Part shown: positions 30,005 to 37,052 of the stretch, in pieces
Layout of the letters: every line of letters begins with the position of its first letter
Numbering within the stretch: position 1 is the first letter of the stretch
IMG/VR virus record: IMGVR_UViG_3300022723_000207
Coordinates: 89,185-153,184 of that record
Strand: one strand, 5' to 3'
Length of the DNA: 64,000 nucleotides
Source: a virus
Program-made: the position numbers and the translations under genes
The notes under the pieces: model-generated
Database searches by the model: none
What the model was told of the DNA's origin: nothing
What the model saw: the letters and a program-made list of their open reading frames with translations, nothing else

Positions 30005-30081
30005 GGCCATATAGCTCAGCCCGGTAGAGCAGCAGTTTGAAGAACTGCCAGTCGTAGGTTCAAATCCTACTGTGGCCGCCA
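30005..30081 (+). tRNA. tRNA-Phe (GAA)
   Basis: GGCCATA/TGTGGCC acceptor, anticodon arm GCAGT-TTGAAGA-ACTGC, T arm GTAGG-TTCAAAT-CCTAC, G discriminator, encoded CCA. Confidence 0.95.
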
Positions 30082-30259
30082 TCGTCAGCCCGCGTATCTG
30101 CCCAAGGCAATGTAGCTAAAGGGGTTACGTCCTTTTGCGTGGAAAACATGAGTGTGTTGCTCATGGCTGACATTTAGGGAAGGGATACGATCGGTATCCA
30201 TTGCGGTAAGCGTAGGTCGGGGCTTGCTGTACATGTATTTAAAACACGGAGGACAAAGC

Positions 30260-30460
30260 ATGCCAATGTACAAGATTACTGTGGATAAATGTGGAATGCC
30301 CAGTGTTGATTTTACTGAAGTGTTTTATAAAGAAGCCAAGGATTTTGAATCAGCTATTAATGGCGTTGATGAAATTAAGTCAGTTGAAGAAATTGGTCAA
30401 TCTTGGAATGAGTTTGTGAGAAACCAGATTCCAAAGCATTTGGTTCATACTAAAAAGTAG
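30260..30460 (+). CDS. Hypothetical protein, 66 aa
   Basis: ATG 30260 is chosen because GGAGGA lies 7 bases upstream; the longer in-frame reading has no such site. Acidic alpha/beta protein (YKITVDKCGMPSVDF). No family recognised. The next gene starts 4 bases after its stop. Confidence 0.55.
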   Translation: MPMYKITVDKCGMPSVDFTEVFYKEAKDFESAINGVDEIKSVEEIGQSWNEFVRNQIPKHLVHTKK

Positions 30461-30464
30461 ATTA

Positions 30465-30863
30465 GTGGAATTGTCGTTGCTGTTTGCGTTGTCTGCAGAA
30501 TTTGCTGAGATTGGAGTTTCAGTAGAGCGGGAAGTTGGCTTAAATAACATGATTGGGTTTTCCGCTGCTGCATTGATCAATACGGAGTTGGGAGCACAAG
30601 CACGCATATTTATGGGAGGAAATAGTAGTTGGTTTTATTGGCGTATGGCTGGCGGATTGGCTTATTTTGAAAATGAATTTCCAAATGGTGGCACAAAGCA
30701 GAATTACGTTCTTTCGTTAAAACTTGGTGGCAGAGTTTCAGAAAAGTATAGTGTTTACTTGGAAGGTAGGCATTATAGCAATGGTCATATGTTTAATGGA
30801 AGAGACGAAGATACCAATCCTGGATGGAATGGGCTTTTTCTAGGTTTAGCCCGCCATTTTTGA
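30465..30863 (+). CDS. PagL-like lipid A deacylase (outer membrane beta-barrel)
   Basis: 132 residues from GTG. A hydrophobic N terminus (LSLLFALSAEFA) looks like a signal peptide. The rest alternates like a small beta-barrel and ends in 'ARHF' (terminal Phe, as in outer-membrane proteins). 'EGRHYSNGHM ... NPGWNGLFLGL' carries the His-x-Ser-Asn and N-x-G-x-N pattern of PagL, which removes a 3-O acyl chain from lipid A. This would alter the host LPS; an unrelated porin-like protein is the alternative. Confidence 0.6.
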   Translation: MELSLLFALSAEFAEIGVSVEREVGLNNMIGFSAAALINTELGAQARIFMGGNSSWFYWRMAGGLAYFENEFPNGGTKQNYVLSLKLGGRVSEKYSVYLEGRHYSNGHMFNGRDEDTNPGWNGLFLGLARHF

Positions 30864-30906
30864 GTATTTAAATTATACGATAACAAGTTAAATCACAGGA
30901 GGCATA

Positions 30907-31212
30907 ATGGCCGCTAATGGACATGTTCACTCAGTATATCTTAAAGAGGGTGGATATCATCATCTGTTTAATCTGATGTTCATGACATCTTCAGAGATTG
31001 AGATTATTCAATTAGCTCTTAGTGGCAGACCTATTCCTAAGGACATGTCTTCTTCTGCCGAATCTGTAAGGGAGGCAGTAGACAACATCATTAATGTGGC
31101 AGTAGCTAAAGATCATCAGCCTGCCCAAGAGCGCATCGAGCCTAGTGATCAAATTAAAGATGCTAAGATTGTTGAAGAAAAGAAAGACGACGAGACAGAT
31201 AAAGAACAGTGA
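30907..31212 (+). CDS. Hypothetical protein with acidic tail, 101 aa
   Basis: His-rich N-terminal half, then a charged Lys/Glu/Asp tail (EEKKDDETDKEQ). GGAGG lies 6 bases before the ATG. The stop TGA ends at 31212 and tRNA-Thr starts at 31213, so processing of the tRNA removes the 3' end of this message right at the stop. Confidence 0.5.
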   Translation: MAANGHVHSVYLKEGGYHHLFNLMFMTSSEIEIIQLALSGRPIPKDMSSSAESVREAVDNIINVAVAKDHQPAQERIEPSDQIKDAKIVEEKKDDETDKEQ

Positions 31213-31288
31213 GCTAGTTTAGCTCAGTTGGTAGAGCAGGTGTTTTGTAAACATCAGGTCGGGGGTTCAAGTCCCTCAACTAGCACCA
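31213..31288 (+). tRNA. tRNA-Thr (TGT)
   Basis: GCTAGTT/AACTAGC acceptor, anticodon arm GGTGT-TTTGTAA-ACATC, T arm GGGGG-TTCAAGT-CCCTC, encoded CCA. Confidence 0.95.
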
Positions 31289-31362
31289 GATAGACTCCAG
31301 TGGCTAACAACTGGTCGTTGGAAATGCCAACGTAAAAGACTCGTGGCAGGGCGGGTAGCTAT

Positions 31363-31437
31363 GCCTGGGTAGCTCAGTGGGAGAGCGCATCCTTGGTAAG
31401 GATGAGGCCGAGAGTTCAATCCTCTCTCCAGGCACCA
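31363..31437 (+). tRNA. tRNA-Thr (GGT)
   Basis: GCCTGGG/TCCAGGC acceptor, anticodon arm CATCC-TTGGTAA-GGATG, T arm GAGAG-TTCAATC-CTCTC, encoded CCA. Confidence 0.95.
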
Positions 31438-31455
31438 TTTAATAAAATATAGGAT

Positions 31456-31764
31456 ATGAAATTGGACATTATTAATACGCTGACAGAAGATCAACAGATG
31501 GCTCGCATTATGTCCATCATGGAAGATCTCTTTGATGGCCGAGAATTGGAAGACCTGTCAGGCGATGATGAAAATCTTTTGGGTGGTATCAGGAAGCTAG
31601 AAGAATTAGCTGCTAATTCTGGCGATGAAATGTCTTTTGAGGATATTGAATTAGCGTCGGCTGCTTTTCAGAAGTTAGCGGTATTGCTAAAAAGCAGCAG
31701 GGATGCATTGCAAGAACAATTGCAGATCAATAGGTTGACAGGTAAAAAGAAGCCTAGTTATTAA
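31456..31764 (+). CDS. Hypothetical acidic protein, 102 aa
   Basis: Helical, rich in E/D/L, short basic end (GKKKPSY). 'MKLDIINTLTED' resembles the start of 20557-21072 and 37053-37487. No function assigned. Confidence 0.5.
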   Translation: MKLDIINTLTEDQQMARIMSIMEDLFDGRELEDLSGDDENLLGGIRKLEELAANSGDEMSFEDIELASAAFQKLAVLLKSSRDALQEQLQINRLTGKKKPSY

Positions 31765-31793
31765 TTGCTCTGCGAAATCTGTTACAAACAAGT

Positions 31794-31997
31794 ATGATCA
31801 CAGAAGTCAATGAAATTGATATGATGTACATCAGCTACGCGCTGAAGCATCAGGATGATCCAGTAGATGAGGAGACTGCCAACGCGGTCAATGAATCCAT
31901 CGATAAGTTCTGTAAAATGATGGACGAGACAGTAGAGTGGCTGGATAGTGATCCTGGTGTAAAGCTCATTAGTGAGCACGCACGAAAACGTAGTTAG
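31794..31997 (+). CDS. Hypothetical protein, 67 aa
   Basis: Acidic helical protein with Met-rich start (EIDMMYISYALKH). It ends 11 bases before the intron-bearing tRNA-Lys. No family recognised. Confidence 0.45.
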   Translation: MITEVNEIDMMYISYALKHQDDPVDEETANAVNESIDKFCKMMDETVEWLDSDPGVKLISEHARKRS

Positions 31998-32008
31998 CAA
32001 CCGGTCAA

Positions 32009-32299
32009 GCGCTCTTAGCTCAATGGTAGAGCATCTGACTTTCAAAGGAAGCCCTGCATGGAAACATGTAGGTGAAAATCGGGTGAATTCAGGGAACCCT
32101 CAGCGCGTAATGGCGGTGGCAATCCTGAGCCAAGCCTCATAGAGGAAGGTGCAGAGACTAGGTGATTACACCACTAGCGCCCGACACCCTAACGTAAAGA
32201 CGAGGGTGATGAGATAGTCCAGACCACAAACCGTAAGGGTAGTGAAAACTATAGTGGTAAGTAATCAGAGGGTTGAAGGTTCGAGTCCTTCAGGGCGCA
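32009..32299 (+). tRNA. tRNA-Lys (TTT) interrupted by a group I intron
   Basis: Exons: GCGCTCT/AGGGCGC acceptor, D arm GCTC/GAGC, anticodon stem TCTGA/TCAGA, T arm GAAGG-TTCGAGT-CCTTC. Joining 32042 to 32262 gives the loop CTTTTAA (anticodon UUU). CCA is not encoded. The intron lies between anticodon bases 2 and 3. Confidence 0.85.
32043..32261 (+). ncRNA. Group I intron (219 nt) in tRNA-Lys
   Basis: Core elements are visible: AATCCTGAGCC (Q-like), GTGCAGAGACTA (R-like) and GATGAGATAGTCC (S-like). The 5' exon ends in U and the intron ends in G (32261). A short guide GAAG (32050-32053) can pair with exon CUUU with the expected U.G at the splice site. No ORF inside; an HNH gene lies just downstream of the tRNA. 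Confidence 0.85.
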
Positions 32300-32307
32300 C
32301 TTTAAAC

Positions 32308-32354
32308 TCTTTCCCCATGAATTAATCTAAGCAAAATTAATTCATGGGGAAAGA
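32308..32354 (+). promoter_or_regulatory. Hairpin hiding the start of the HNH gene
   Basis: A perfect 19-bp stem (32308-32326 / 32336-32354) with a 9-base loop includes the ATG at 32344 and the following codons in its right arm. Such structures limit translation of phage endonuclease genes from early read-through transcripts. It could also act as terminator of the tRNA-Lys transcript, but there is no T-run. Confidence 0.8.
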
Positions 32355-32904
32355 TAATTATATGGCCAAGTATGTAGCAGCGCGGTATTTGCGTCTGAAA
32401 ATTCAAGCAATTGAGTATAAAGGCGGTAAGTGCAAATGTGGATATAATAAGTGCCATAATGCACTTCAATTTCATCATAGAGATCCGACAAATAAAGATA
32501 GTGACTGGCGTTATTTAAGGAAACGGTCTTGGGACTTTATAAAAACCGAGCTGGATAAATGTGATCTTCTCTGCGCTAATTGTCATGCCGAGGTTCATCA
32601 TGACGACGATAAATTGAAGGAAACCCTTGAATGGCTAAATGACAGGAAAAGAAAACCAGCTAATTATAAGAACGGTAACTGTGAGAATTGCGGAAAACAA
32701 TTTAATAGAAACCGCAATAATAGAAAATCAAAATACTGTGGTGTAAAATGTTCTGGTAAAGCCCAAGAAAAAGCGGATTATCCAAATGATCTTGAATTTA
32801 TAAAGATGGTTGATGATTTAGGACAGTCAGCAGTTGGTAGAAATCTTGGTGTTTCTGCCAACTCGATTAAAAAGAGATATCGAAAGATTAAATGCCAGCC
32901 TTAA
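32344..32904 (+). CDS. HNH homing endonuclease, free-standing
   Basis: 186 residues. The HNH core runs from 'GGKCKCGYNKCHNALQFHHRDP' (about 22-43) to 'KCDLLCANCHAEVHHD' (about 76-91), with two Cys pairs and the catalytic His pair. A second zinc finger 'CENCGKQF ... YCGVKCSG' and a C-terminal helix-turn-helix 'SAVGRNLGVSANSIKKRY' bind DNA. The usual target would be the intron-less tRNA locus or a neighbour. The start is in a strong hairpin; ATG 32362 is an alternative. Confidence 0.88.
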   Translation: MGKDNYMAKYVAARYLRLKIQAIEYKGGKCKCGYNKCHNALQFHHRDPTNKDSDWRYLRKRSWDFIKTELDKCDLLCANCHAEVHHDDDKLKETLEWLNDRKRKPANYKNGNCENCGKQFNRNRNNRKSKYCGVKCSGKAQEKADYPNDLEFIKMVDDLGQSAVGRNLGVSANSIKKRYRKIKCQP

Positions 32905-32977
32905 TCCTCCGTAGCTCAACTGGCAGAGCAGCCCATTCTTAATGAGCGGGTTGTAGGTTCGAATCCCTAGCGGCTTA
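32905..32977 (+). pseudogene. Degenerate tRNA-Lys (CTT)-like gene
   Basis: The D arm GCTC/GAGC and a loop TTCTTAA with CTT are readable. However, the anticodon stem is broken, the T arm has an extra base (TAGG-TTCGAATC-CCTA) and the acceptor strands TCCTCCG and GCGGCTT barely pair. Probably decayed after insertion of the upstream endonuclease. Confidence 0.5.
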
Positions 32978-32983
32978 TAACAT

Positions 32984-33123
32984 GGAAGAGTGGCAGAAAG
33001 GCATTGCGACAGGTTGACCGCCTATCAAGATATGACCCAATAGGGATCGATCACCCAATTTGGTGGATGTACTGCTGGTAATTGATCATTACTGGCGTGG
33101 AGGTTCGAATCCTTCCTTTTCCT
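32984..33123 (+). tRNA. Oversized tRNA-like gene (140 nt)
   Basis: Acceptor GGAAGAG/CTTTTCC, D stem GCA/TGC (Leu/Ser type) and T arm GGAGG-TTCGAAT-CCTTC are clear. Between the anticodon region and T arm lie about 85 bases instead of 5-20, including GATCGATC...TTGATC pairing. Anticodon unclear (GAC if the loop is TTGACCG). It could be a class II tRNA with an insertion in the variable arm, or a decayed gene. Confidence 0.5.
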
Positions 33124-33155
33124 TTATTATTTATAAGTTATTGCTATAAATTGCT

Positions 33156-34322
33156 ATGGCTATTGAGAATCATAAAATAGACGATAGTGCTTTTGGGATT
33201 TATGCCCCAATAGTTAACGAGAATGTTCGTACTAGTGATGTCAATAGTTATAAAACCATAAGATCATATTATAAACGGCATGGCATAAAGACCACTGATT
33301 TAGATAGAGTTTACGAAACTAATTGCAAAGCCTTTAAAAGACGTGAATTCATAATGCCTCCAGGAATTTATGAATGGTCTGGTATTAGAGACACCATGGA
33401 AGCTAAGATTTGTTTAGCTATGACGTTTTGTAAGAATTATATTGCCGTCATTGGTGAAGAAATTAATAAAATGGGATTCCCTAAAGGGTCTGATGCTTGG
33501 ATAGAAAATCTAGAGGCCAACAGCGAGAGTAATGAAGCAATGCAGATGGCCATCAAAGATGGCTCTATGGCTTCTAAATGTGTTGATTTTGCTTGGGATC
33601 GTTGGCCAGTAATGGTTGCTAACAAACAATTTGTCGAAATCATAATGCATACAGATATCCCTAGTGATTTCAGTTTTGGTGATCTTAAAGCCCCTTACCC
33701 AGGGATGCTTATCGTATTTCCCAAGGATCTGCTAAAAATAGCTGGACCAAATGGTGAACTATGGTTCAAGACTAACGCAACTGATGTTAAACCAGGAGAC
33801 AATAATTCTGATGAGATAGATGAAATTAAAGTTCATATAAGTTCAGTATTAATATACTTTGATTTTGATAATGACGATGGCGGTATGATTATTGGAGTCA
33901 TAATTATGTCAGATACCGGATTTATGGCCCCGCTTGAAATTAAATCTGATAAGAATGATAGCTTGCTGGACGTAATTGATAGGTATGGTGGCATCAATGA
34001 CCCAGTTGGAGAACAACTTCATTTCTGGTTTGCTTTGTTGTTGTTTTTTATGGCGGAGCCAGATGAGGTGAGACCTTACGAGTCTAAGCGCATTACTAAA
34101 GATAGGATTCGTATTGAGGGTAAGAATGAAAAAATTGAAATTTGGAATCCAAAAATTCTTGGTTCTAAAATGGATATTGATTATAATCGAGAATGCAAAA
34201 TTGATGTTGATACAATTAGAAGGAAACGGCCACATTGGAGAAGAGGCCATTTTAGAAGAGCACGTGACAGCACCAAGCTAATTTGGATTAAACCAATATT
34301 TGTAAACAGACATCTACTGTAA
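33156..34322 (+). CDS. AcrVA2-like protein
   Basis: 388 residues. The C-terminal 'RKRPHWRRGHFRRARDSTKLIWIKPIFVN' region (H-WRRGH-RR, then W-x-P-x-x-V) is the hallmark I know from AcrVA2-like proteins in phages and plasmids. 'FAWDRWPVMVANKQFVE' and 'LLLFFMAEPDEV' fit the central part. AcrVA2 blocks Cas12a production by acting on its mRNA; many homologues lack tested function. This one is longer than the Moraxella protein (about 320). Similarity by eye only. Confidence 0.55.
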   Translation: MAIENHKIDDSAFGIYAPIVNENVRTSDVNSYKTIRSYYKRHGIKTTDLDRVYETNCKAFKRREFIMPPGIYEWSGIRDTMEAKICLAMTFCKNYIAVIGEEINKMGFPKGSDAWIENLEANSESNEAMQMAIKDGSMASKCVDFAWDRWPVMVANKQFVEIIMHTDIPSDFSFGDLKAPYPGMLIVFPKDLLKIAGPNGELWFKTNATDVKPGDNNSDEIDEIKVHISSVLIYFDFDNDDGGMIIGVIIMSDTGFMAPLEIKSDKNDSLLDVIDRYGGINDPVGEQLHFWFALLLFFMAEPDEVRPYESKRITKDRIRIEGKNEKIEIWNPKILGSKMDIDYNRECKIDVDTIRRKRPHWRRGHFRRARDSTKLIWIKPIFVNRHLL

Positions 34323-34326
34323 TAGT

Positions 34327-34602
34327 CTAAAATTCTTTGACTGTTATGTCTTTATCACGTACAATTACATAATTTTCGTCATTATAATGAATTTCGGCAC
34401 CTAGAGGGGCCAACATAACGCGATCTCCAACTTCAACATCTACAGGGGCACGTTTGCCGTTCTTTAATCTTTTGCCGGGGCCAATTGCCATTACAGTGGC
34501 CCAACGTGACATTTGTTTAGCAGTCATGATGATGCCGCCATCAGAGATGTCTTTTGGCTCATCACGTTTAACAATAATTTGGTCATTTAATGGTGTCAGC
34601 AT
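34327..34602 (-). CDS. groES: GroES-like co-chaperonin
   Basis: 91 residues: 'LTPLNDQIIVKRDE' start, mobile loop 'ISDGGIIMTAKQMSRWATVMAIGPG', 'VEVGDRVMLAPLGAEI' and 'YVIVRDKDITV' end, all in Cpn10 order. It would replace host GroES during capsid-protein folding, like T4 gp31 or phage-encoded GroES. No GroEL is seen in the window. It forms a minus-strand pair with the exonuclease upstream. Confidence 0.92.
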   Translation of the reverse strand: MLTPLNDQIIVKRDEPKDISDGGIIMTAKQMSRWATVMAIGPGKRLKNGKRAPVDVEVGDRVMLAPLGAEIHYNDENYVIVRDKDITVKEF

Positions 34603-34609
34603 GAATTAG

Positions 34610-35194
34610 TTACTCGCATGTGATAAGTTCTTCAACAATTTTGCGGATTTCAATAGTTGCCTTGATATCACTCAAGGCATCATGAGCTTTAATCTCGATG
34701 TCCAGGGCATTAGCCACTGTTTCCAGCTTATAGTCAGATAGATAAATTTGGCCCATGTAATCAAGCATTCTTAGGATATAGAGTGGATCTATTTGGGCGT
34801 TTAGTTTTAGCCAGGACCCAATATAATCGTCTTCGCATTTCTTGAAGAACTGGATAATAAAATTAGTATCAAAGGCAATATTATATCCACAGGGGTAGAA
34901 TTTGTCTGTCGGATCAAATCGATCGACATATTTGTCAAATATCTTTACTAGCTGATCATGAACTACAAGGGGGTCTTCCCAAGTATAAATTTCTTTTTTG
35001 GGATGTCCATGGATTAGTAGTGCTTCTCCATCAATACGGTCATCGGGAAATGGTCGCATTTTGAAGTCGAATTCTTCGACTTGTTTATCATCGATTTCAA
35101 TAACACCAGCCAGTTGAATGATGCCATGAGTATTAGCAAATAAGCCAGTTGTTTCAACATCGAAATTGAATACTTTACGACATCCCTTAGACAT
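34610..35194 (-). CDS. DEDDh 3'-5' exonuclease (DnaQ-like)
   Basis: 194 residues: Exo I 'FNFDVETTGLF', Exo II region 'GYNIAFDTNFIIQFF' with Asp, Exo III 'KAHDALSDIKATIEI' (His-x4-Asp). It resembles DNA polymerase III epsilon or RNase T-type proteins. Likely involved in DNA replication fidelity or nucleic acid trimming, for instance of tRNA 3' ends. It is transcribed with GroES. Confidence 0.88.
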   Translation of the reverse strand: MSKGCRKVFNFDVETTGLFANTHGIIQLAGVIEIDDKQVEEFDFKMRPFPDDRIDGEALLIHGHPKKEIYTWEDPLVVHDQLVKIFDKYVDRFDPTDKFYPCGYNIAFDTNFIIQFFKKCEDDYIGSWLKLNAQIDPLYILRMLDYMGQIYLSDYKLETVANALDIEIKAHDALSDIKATIEIRKIVEELITCE

Positions 35195-35231
35195 AAATAT
35201 AAAATACGCCCGGTTAGAACATCCCGATTCA

Positions 35232-35305
35232 GCCTGATTAACTCAGTTGGCTAGAGTACCACACCGACATTGTGGAAGTCGAAGGTTCGAGTCCTTCATC
35301 AGGCA
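35232..35305 (+). tRNA. tRNA-Val (GAC)
   Basis: GCCTGAT/ATCAGGC acceptor, anticodon arm CCACA-CCGACAT-TGTGG, T arm GAAGG-TTCGAGT-CCTTC. Position 33 is C instead of the almost universal U. CCA is not encoded. Confidence 0.85.
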
Positions 35306-35352
35306 CTAATAGTTCGAACTTCTGGTTCAAAGGAGAGATATTAGTTAGCGTG

Positions 35353-35967
35353 TTAGGTGAATGCTTTTAGATTATCAAAAGCTCTGTTAAATCCAAAAAA
35401 TCTGGCTTTATAGTCGCTTTGGTCGTCTGATTGCAAATTTTCCCATTCTGAACGTAATTTCATTAGTTCTTTTGCTTTATTGGCGAAGTCTAATGTTGGA
35501 ATGGTTTGTTCTAATTTGCTTTTGGCTTGTTTGATTCCATTTAAATTAGTAGAATCGATTTCAATATGCAATAGCTCTGTGATTTTGTCATTTTCCACAT
35601 ATTCAATGCTAATGTCTACACCATACTTAGGTCTTAGCGATAGCAATTTTAGAAATCTTTTATCTTCTTCTGACTTACGTCGAATAATGTCAGCGGCATC
35701 GTCGTCATAAGCATATCTAGTTAAAATAAAGCTGTGATCTAAGATTATAGGTAGTTCGTCCTCATCAGTGATCCATTCAGAACACACGGAGTGATGATTA
35801 AGGCAGTCACCAACAGGAATGTTGAAATATCTATGGATAGCCCTTTCTACTTCTGTTAGTTCGTAGCCATCACGATCAAAATAACGTATTGATAGGTCCA
35901 ACAAGGAGACAGGGAAAGTGCCTCTTATAAATGGCAATCTTGGGAATTTGACGTCTATTACGCGCAT
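35353..35967 (-). CDS. Hypothetical protein, 204 aa
   Basis: Alpha/beta protein with acidic middle; no motif recognised. The segment 'IPVGDCLNHHSVCSEW' holds His and Cys that might bind a metal. Minus strand, alone between tRNA-Val and a short forward gene. Confidence 0.5.
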   Translation of the reverse strand: MRVIDVKFPRLPFIRGTFPVSLLDLSIRYFDRDGYELTEVERAIHRYFNIPVGDCLNHHSVCSEWITDEDELPIILDHSFILTRYAYDDDAADIIRRKSEEDKRFLKLLSLRPKYGVDISIEYVENDKITELLHIEIDSTNLNGIKQAKSKLEQTIPTLDFANKAKELMKLRSEWENLQSDDQSDYKARFFGFNRAFDNLKAFT

Positions 35968-35998
35968 GTTTTAAATTTGTCAAATCTAGCAATAGACC

Positions 35999-36265
35999 AT
36001 GTTAGACTTCTGTAAGATTGTCGAAGAGGGTGGTAGAAAACGGCTAGCTATTAATCCTAAAAAACTATCTATTCACTTTATAAGAGTCTGGCGTAAGAAT
36101 AACAAAAATGATGCTGCGATTTTGTTTTGTGAGACAATGGAGTCAATGTTTTCGGTAATGAGTCGAATTAAACAAGAAAATGATGTCTTAGACCATAATG
36201 AGGAATTGAGAAGAGCGACAGAGATGACCGTATTCGTTGATCCTAAGGATTTTAATGCCCAATAG
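35999..36265 (+). CDS. Hypothetical protein, 88 aa
   Basis: Basic N-terminal half, helical C-terminal half. Its last 10 bases overlap the tRNA-Arg that starts at 36256, so tRNA release cuts the coding sequence itself. No family recognised. Confidence 0.45.
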   Translation: MLDFCKIVEEGGRKRLAINPKKLSIHFIRVWRKNNKNDAAILFCETMESMFSVMSRIKQENDVLDHNEELRRATEMTVFVDPKDFNAQ

Positions 36266-36327
36266 CTCAATGGAAGAGCGATTGCCTCCGGAGCAGTAGT
36301 CCGCAAGTAATCTTGCTTGGGCAGCCA
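36256..36327 (+). tRNA. tRNA-Arg (CCG) with shortened T loop
   Basis: TGCCCAA/TTGGGCA acceptor, D arm GCTC/GAGC, anticodon arm ATTGC-CTCCGGA-GCAGT, G discriminator and CCA. The T arm is GCAAG-TAAT-CTTGC, with a 4-base loop instead of the usual 7-base TTCRANY, so D-loop/T-loop docking would be lost. Functional status uncertain. Confidence 0.75.
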
Positions 36328-36378
36328 TTTATTGATTAAAATTGTTTACTATAATGAAGCATGCTATAAGATAACTTA

Positions 36379-36452
36379 GGGAGTATAGGCTAGTGGTAAA
36401 CCGTTTCCCTCATAAGGAAATCTCGTAGGTTCGATTCCTGCTACTCCTACCA
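36379..36452 (+). tRNA. tRNA with CAU anticodon (Met or Ile2)
   Basis: GGGAGTA/TACTCCT acceptor with G.U at the end, anticodon arm TTTCC-CTCATAA-GGAAA, T arm GTAGG-TTCGATT-CCTGC, encoded CCA. Second CAU tRNA of the window. Confidence 0.9.
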
Positions 36453-36458
36453 ATAGCA

Positions 36459-36548
36459 CCTTGCGTTCAGTTATGAGCTATATTTGTACAATAAAGCCCG
36501 TGCCTTTCGACACGGGTCTTCCGGTTGCTACGTCCTATTATCGCAAGG
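36459..36548 (+). ncRNA. Candidate structured RNA
   Basis: CCTTGCG (36459-36465) pairs with CGCAAGG (36542-36548). Inside, CCCGTG (36497-36502) pairs with CACGGG (36511-36516). No coding or tRNA features. It may be a processing or terminator element following tRNA-Met. Confidence 0.4.
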
Positions 36549-36623
36549 AGCCAGATAGTCGCTAAGATGAATGGGCCATGGTATCTCCGTGACCCAGACA
36601 TACCTTATTTTTAAGGAGAATGC

Positions 36624-36803
36624 ATGTGCAGACTAGTTGTCTTACCTATGAAGATGTCTTATAAAGTGACTGAGTATGGCGATCTTCGTGGGTGGTTTAA
36701 CAAGGAAATTAAAATGAAACGACATGCCAATCGAATATGCAACCAGTCAACCTCGACCCCAATAGGGGAAGCGGCTGGCTGGTTGTCAGACGGCACCTTA
36801 TAA
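36624..36803 (+). CDS. Short ORF running into tRNA-Ile
   Basis: 59 codons with AAGGAG 5 bases before the ATG, the main support. The first about 35 residues look protein-like (MSYKVTEYGDLRGWF); the rest is the 5' two thirds of tRNA-Ile read as codons. It may be a gene whose end was replaced by a tRNA insertion. Confidence 0.3.
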   Translation: MCRLVVLPMKMSYKVTEYGDLRGWFNKEIKMKRHANRICNQSTSTPIGEAAGWLSDGTL

Positions 36804-36842
36804 GTGTCTTTGAGTAGGGTTCGACTCCCTAGCTTCCTACCA
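36766..36842 (+). tRNA. tRNA-Ile (TAT)
   Basis: GGGAAGC/GCTTCCT acceptor, anticodon arm GGCAC-CTTATAA-GTGTC, T arm TAGGG-TTCGACT-CCCTA, encoded CCA. Confidence 0.88.
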
Positions 36843-37052
36843 TGAATAGTTTGTATCTTTTGCGATCCAGTTAGGGGCATGGGGATCCGGATCATCATAA
36901 ACATGTCTGCCAACTAAAGGCATTTCGTTTAAATGTTTTAATTTCATGTAGTATATTTGTTCAAATATGCTGGAGAATAACCATGTCCCAAGAAAACATT
37001 ACGTAAACGCCTAAAAAAGCACAAGAAAAAGAATCGCTGGCAAATATACTCA

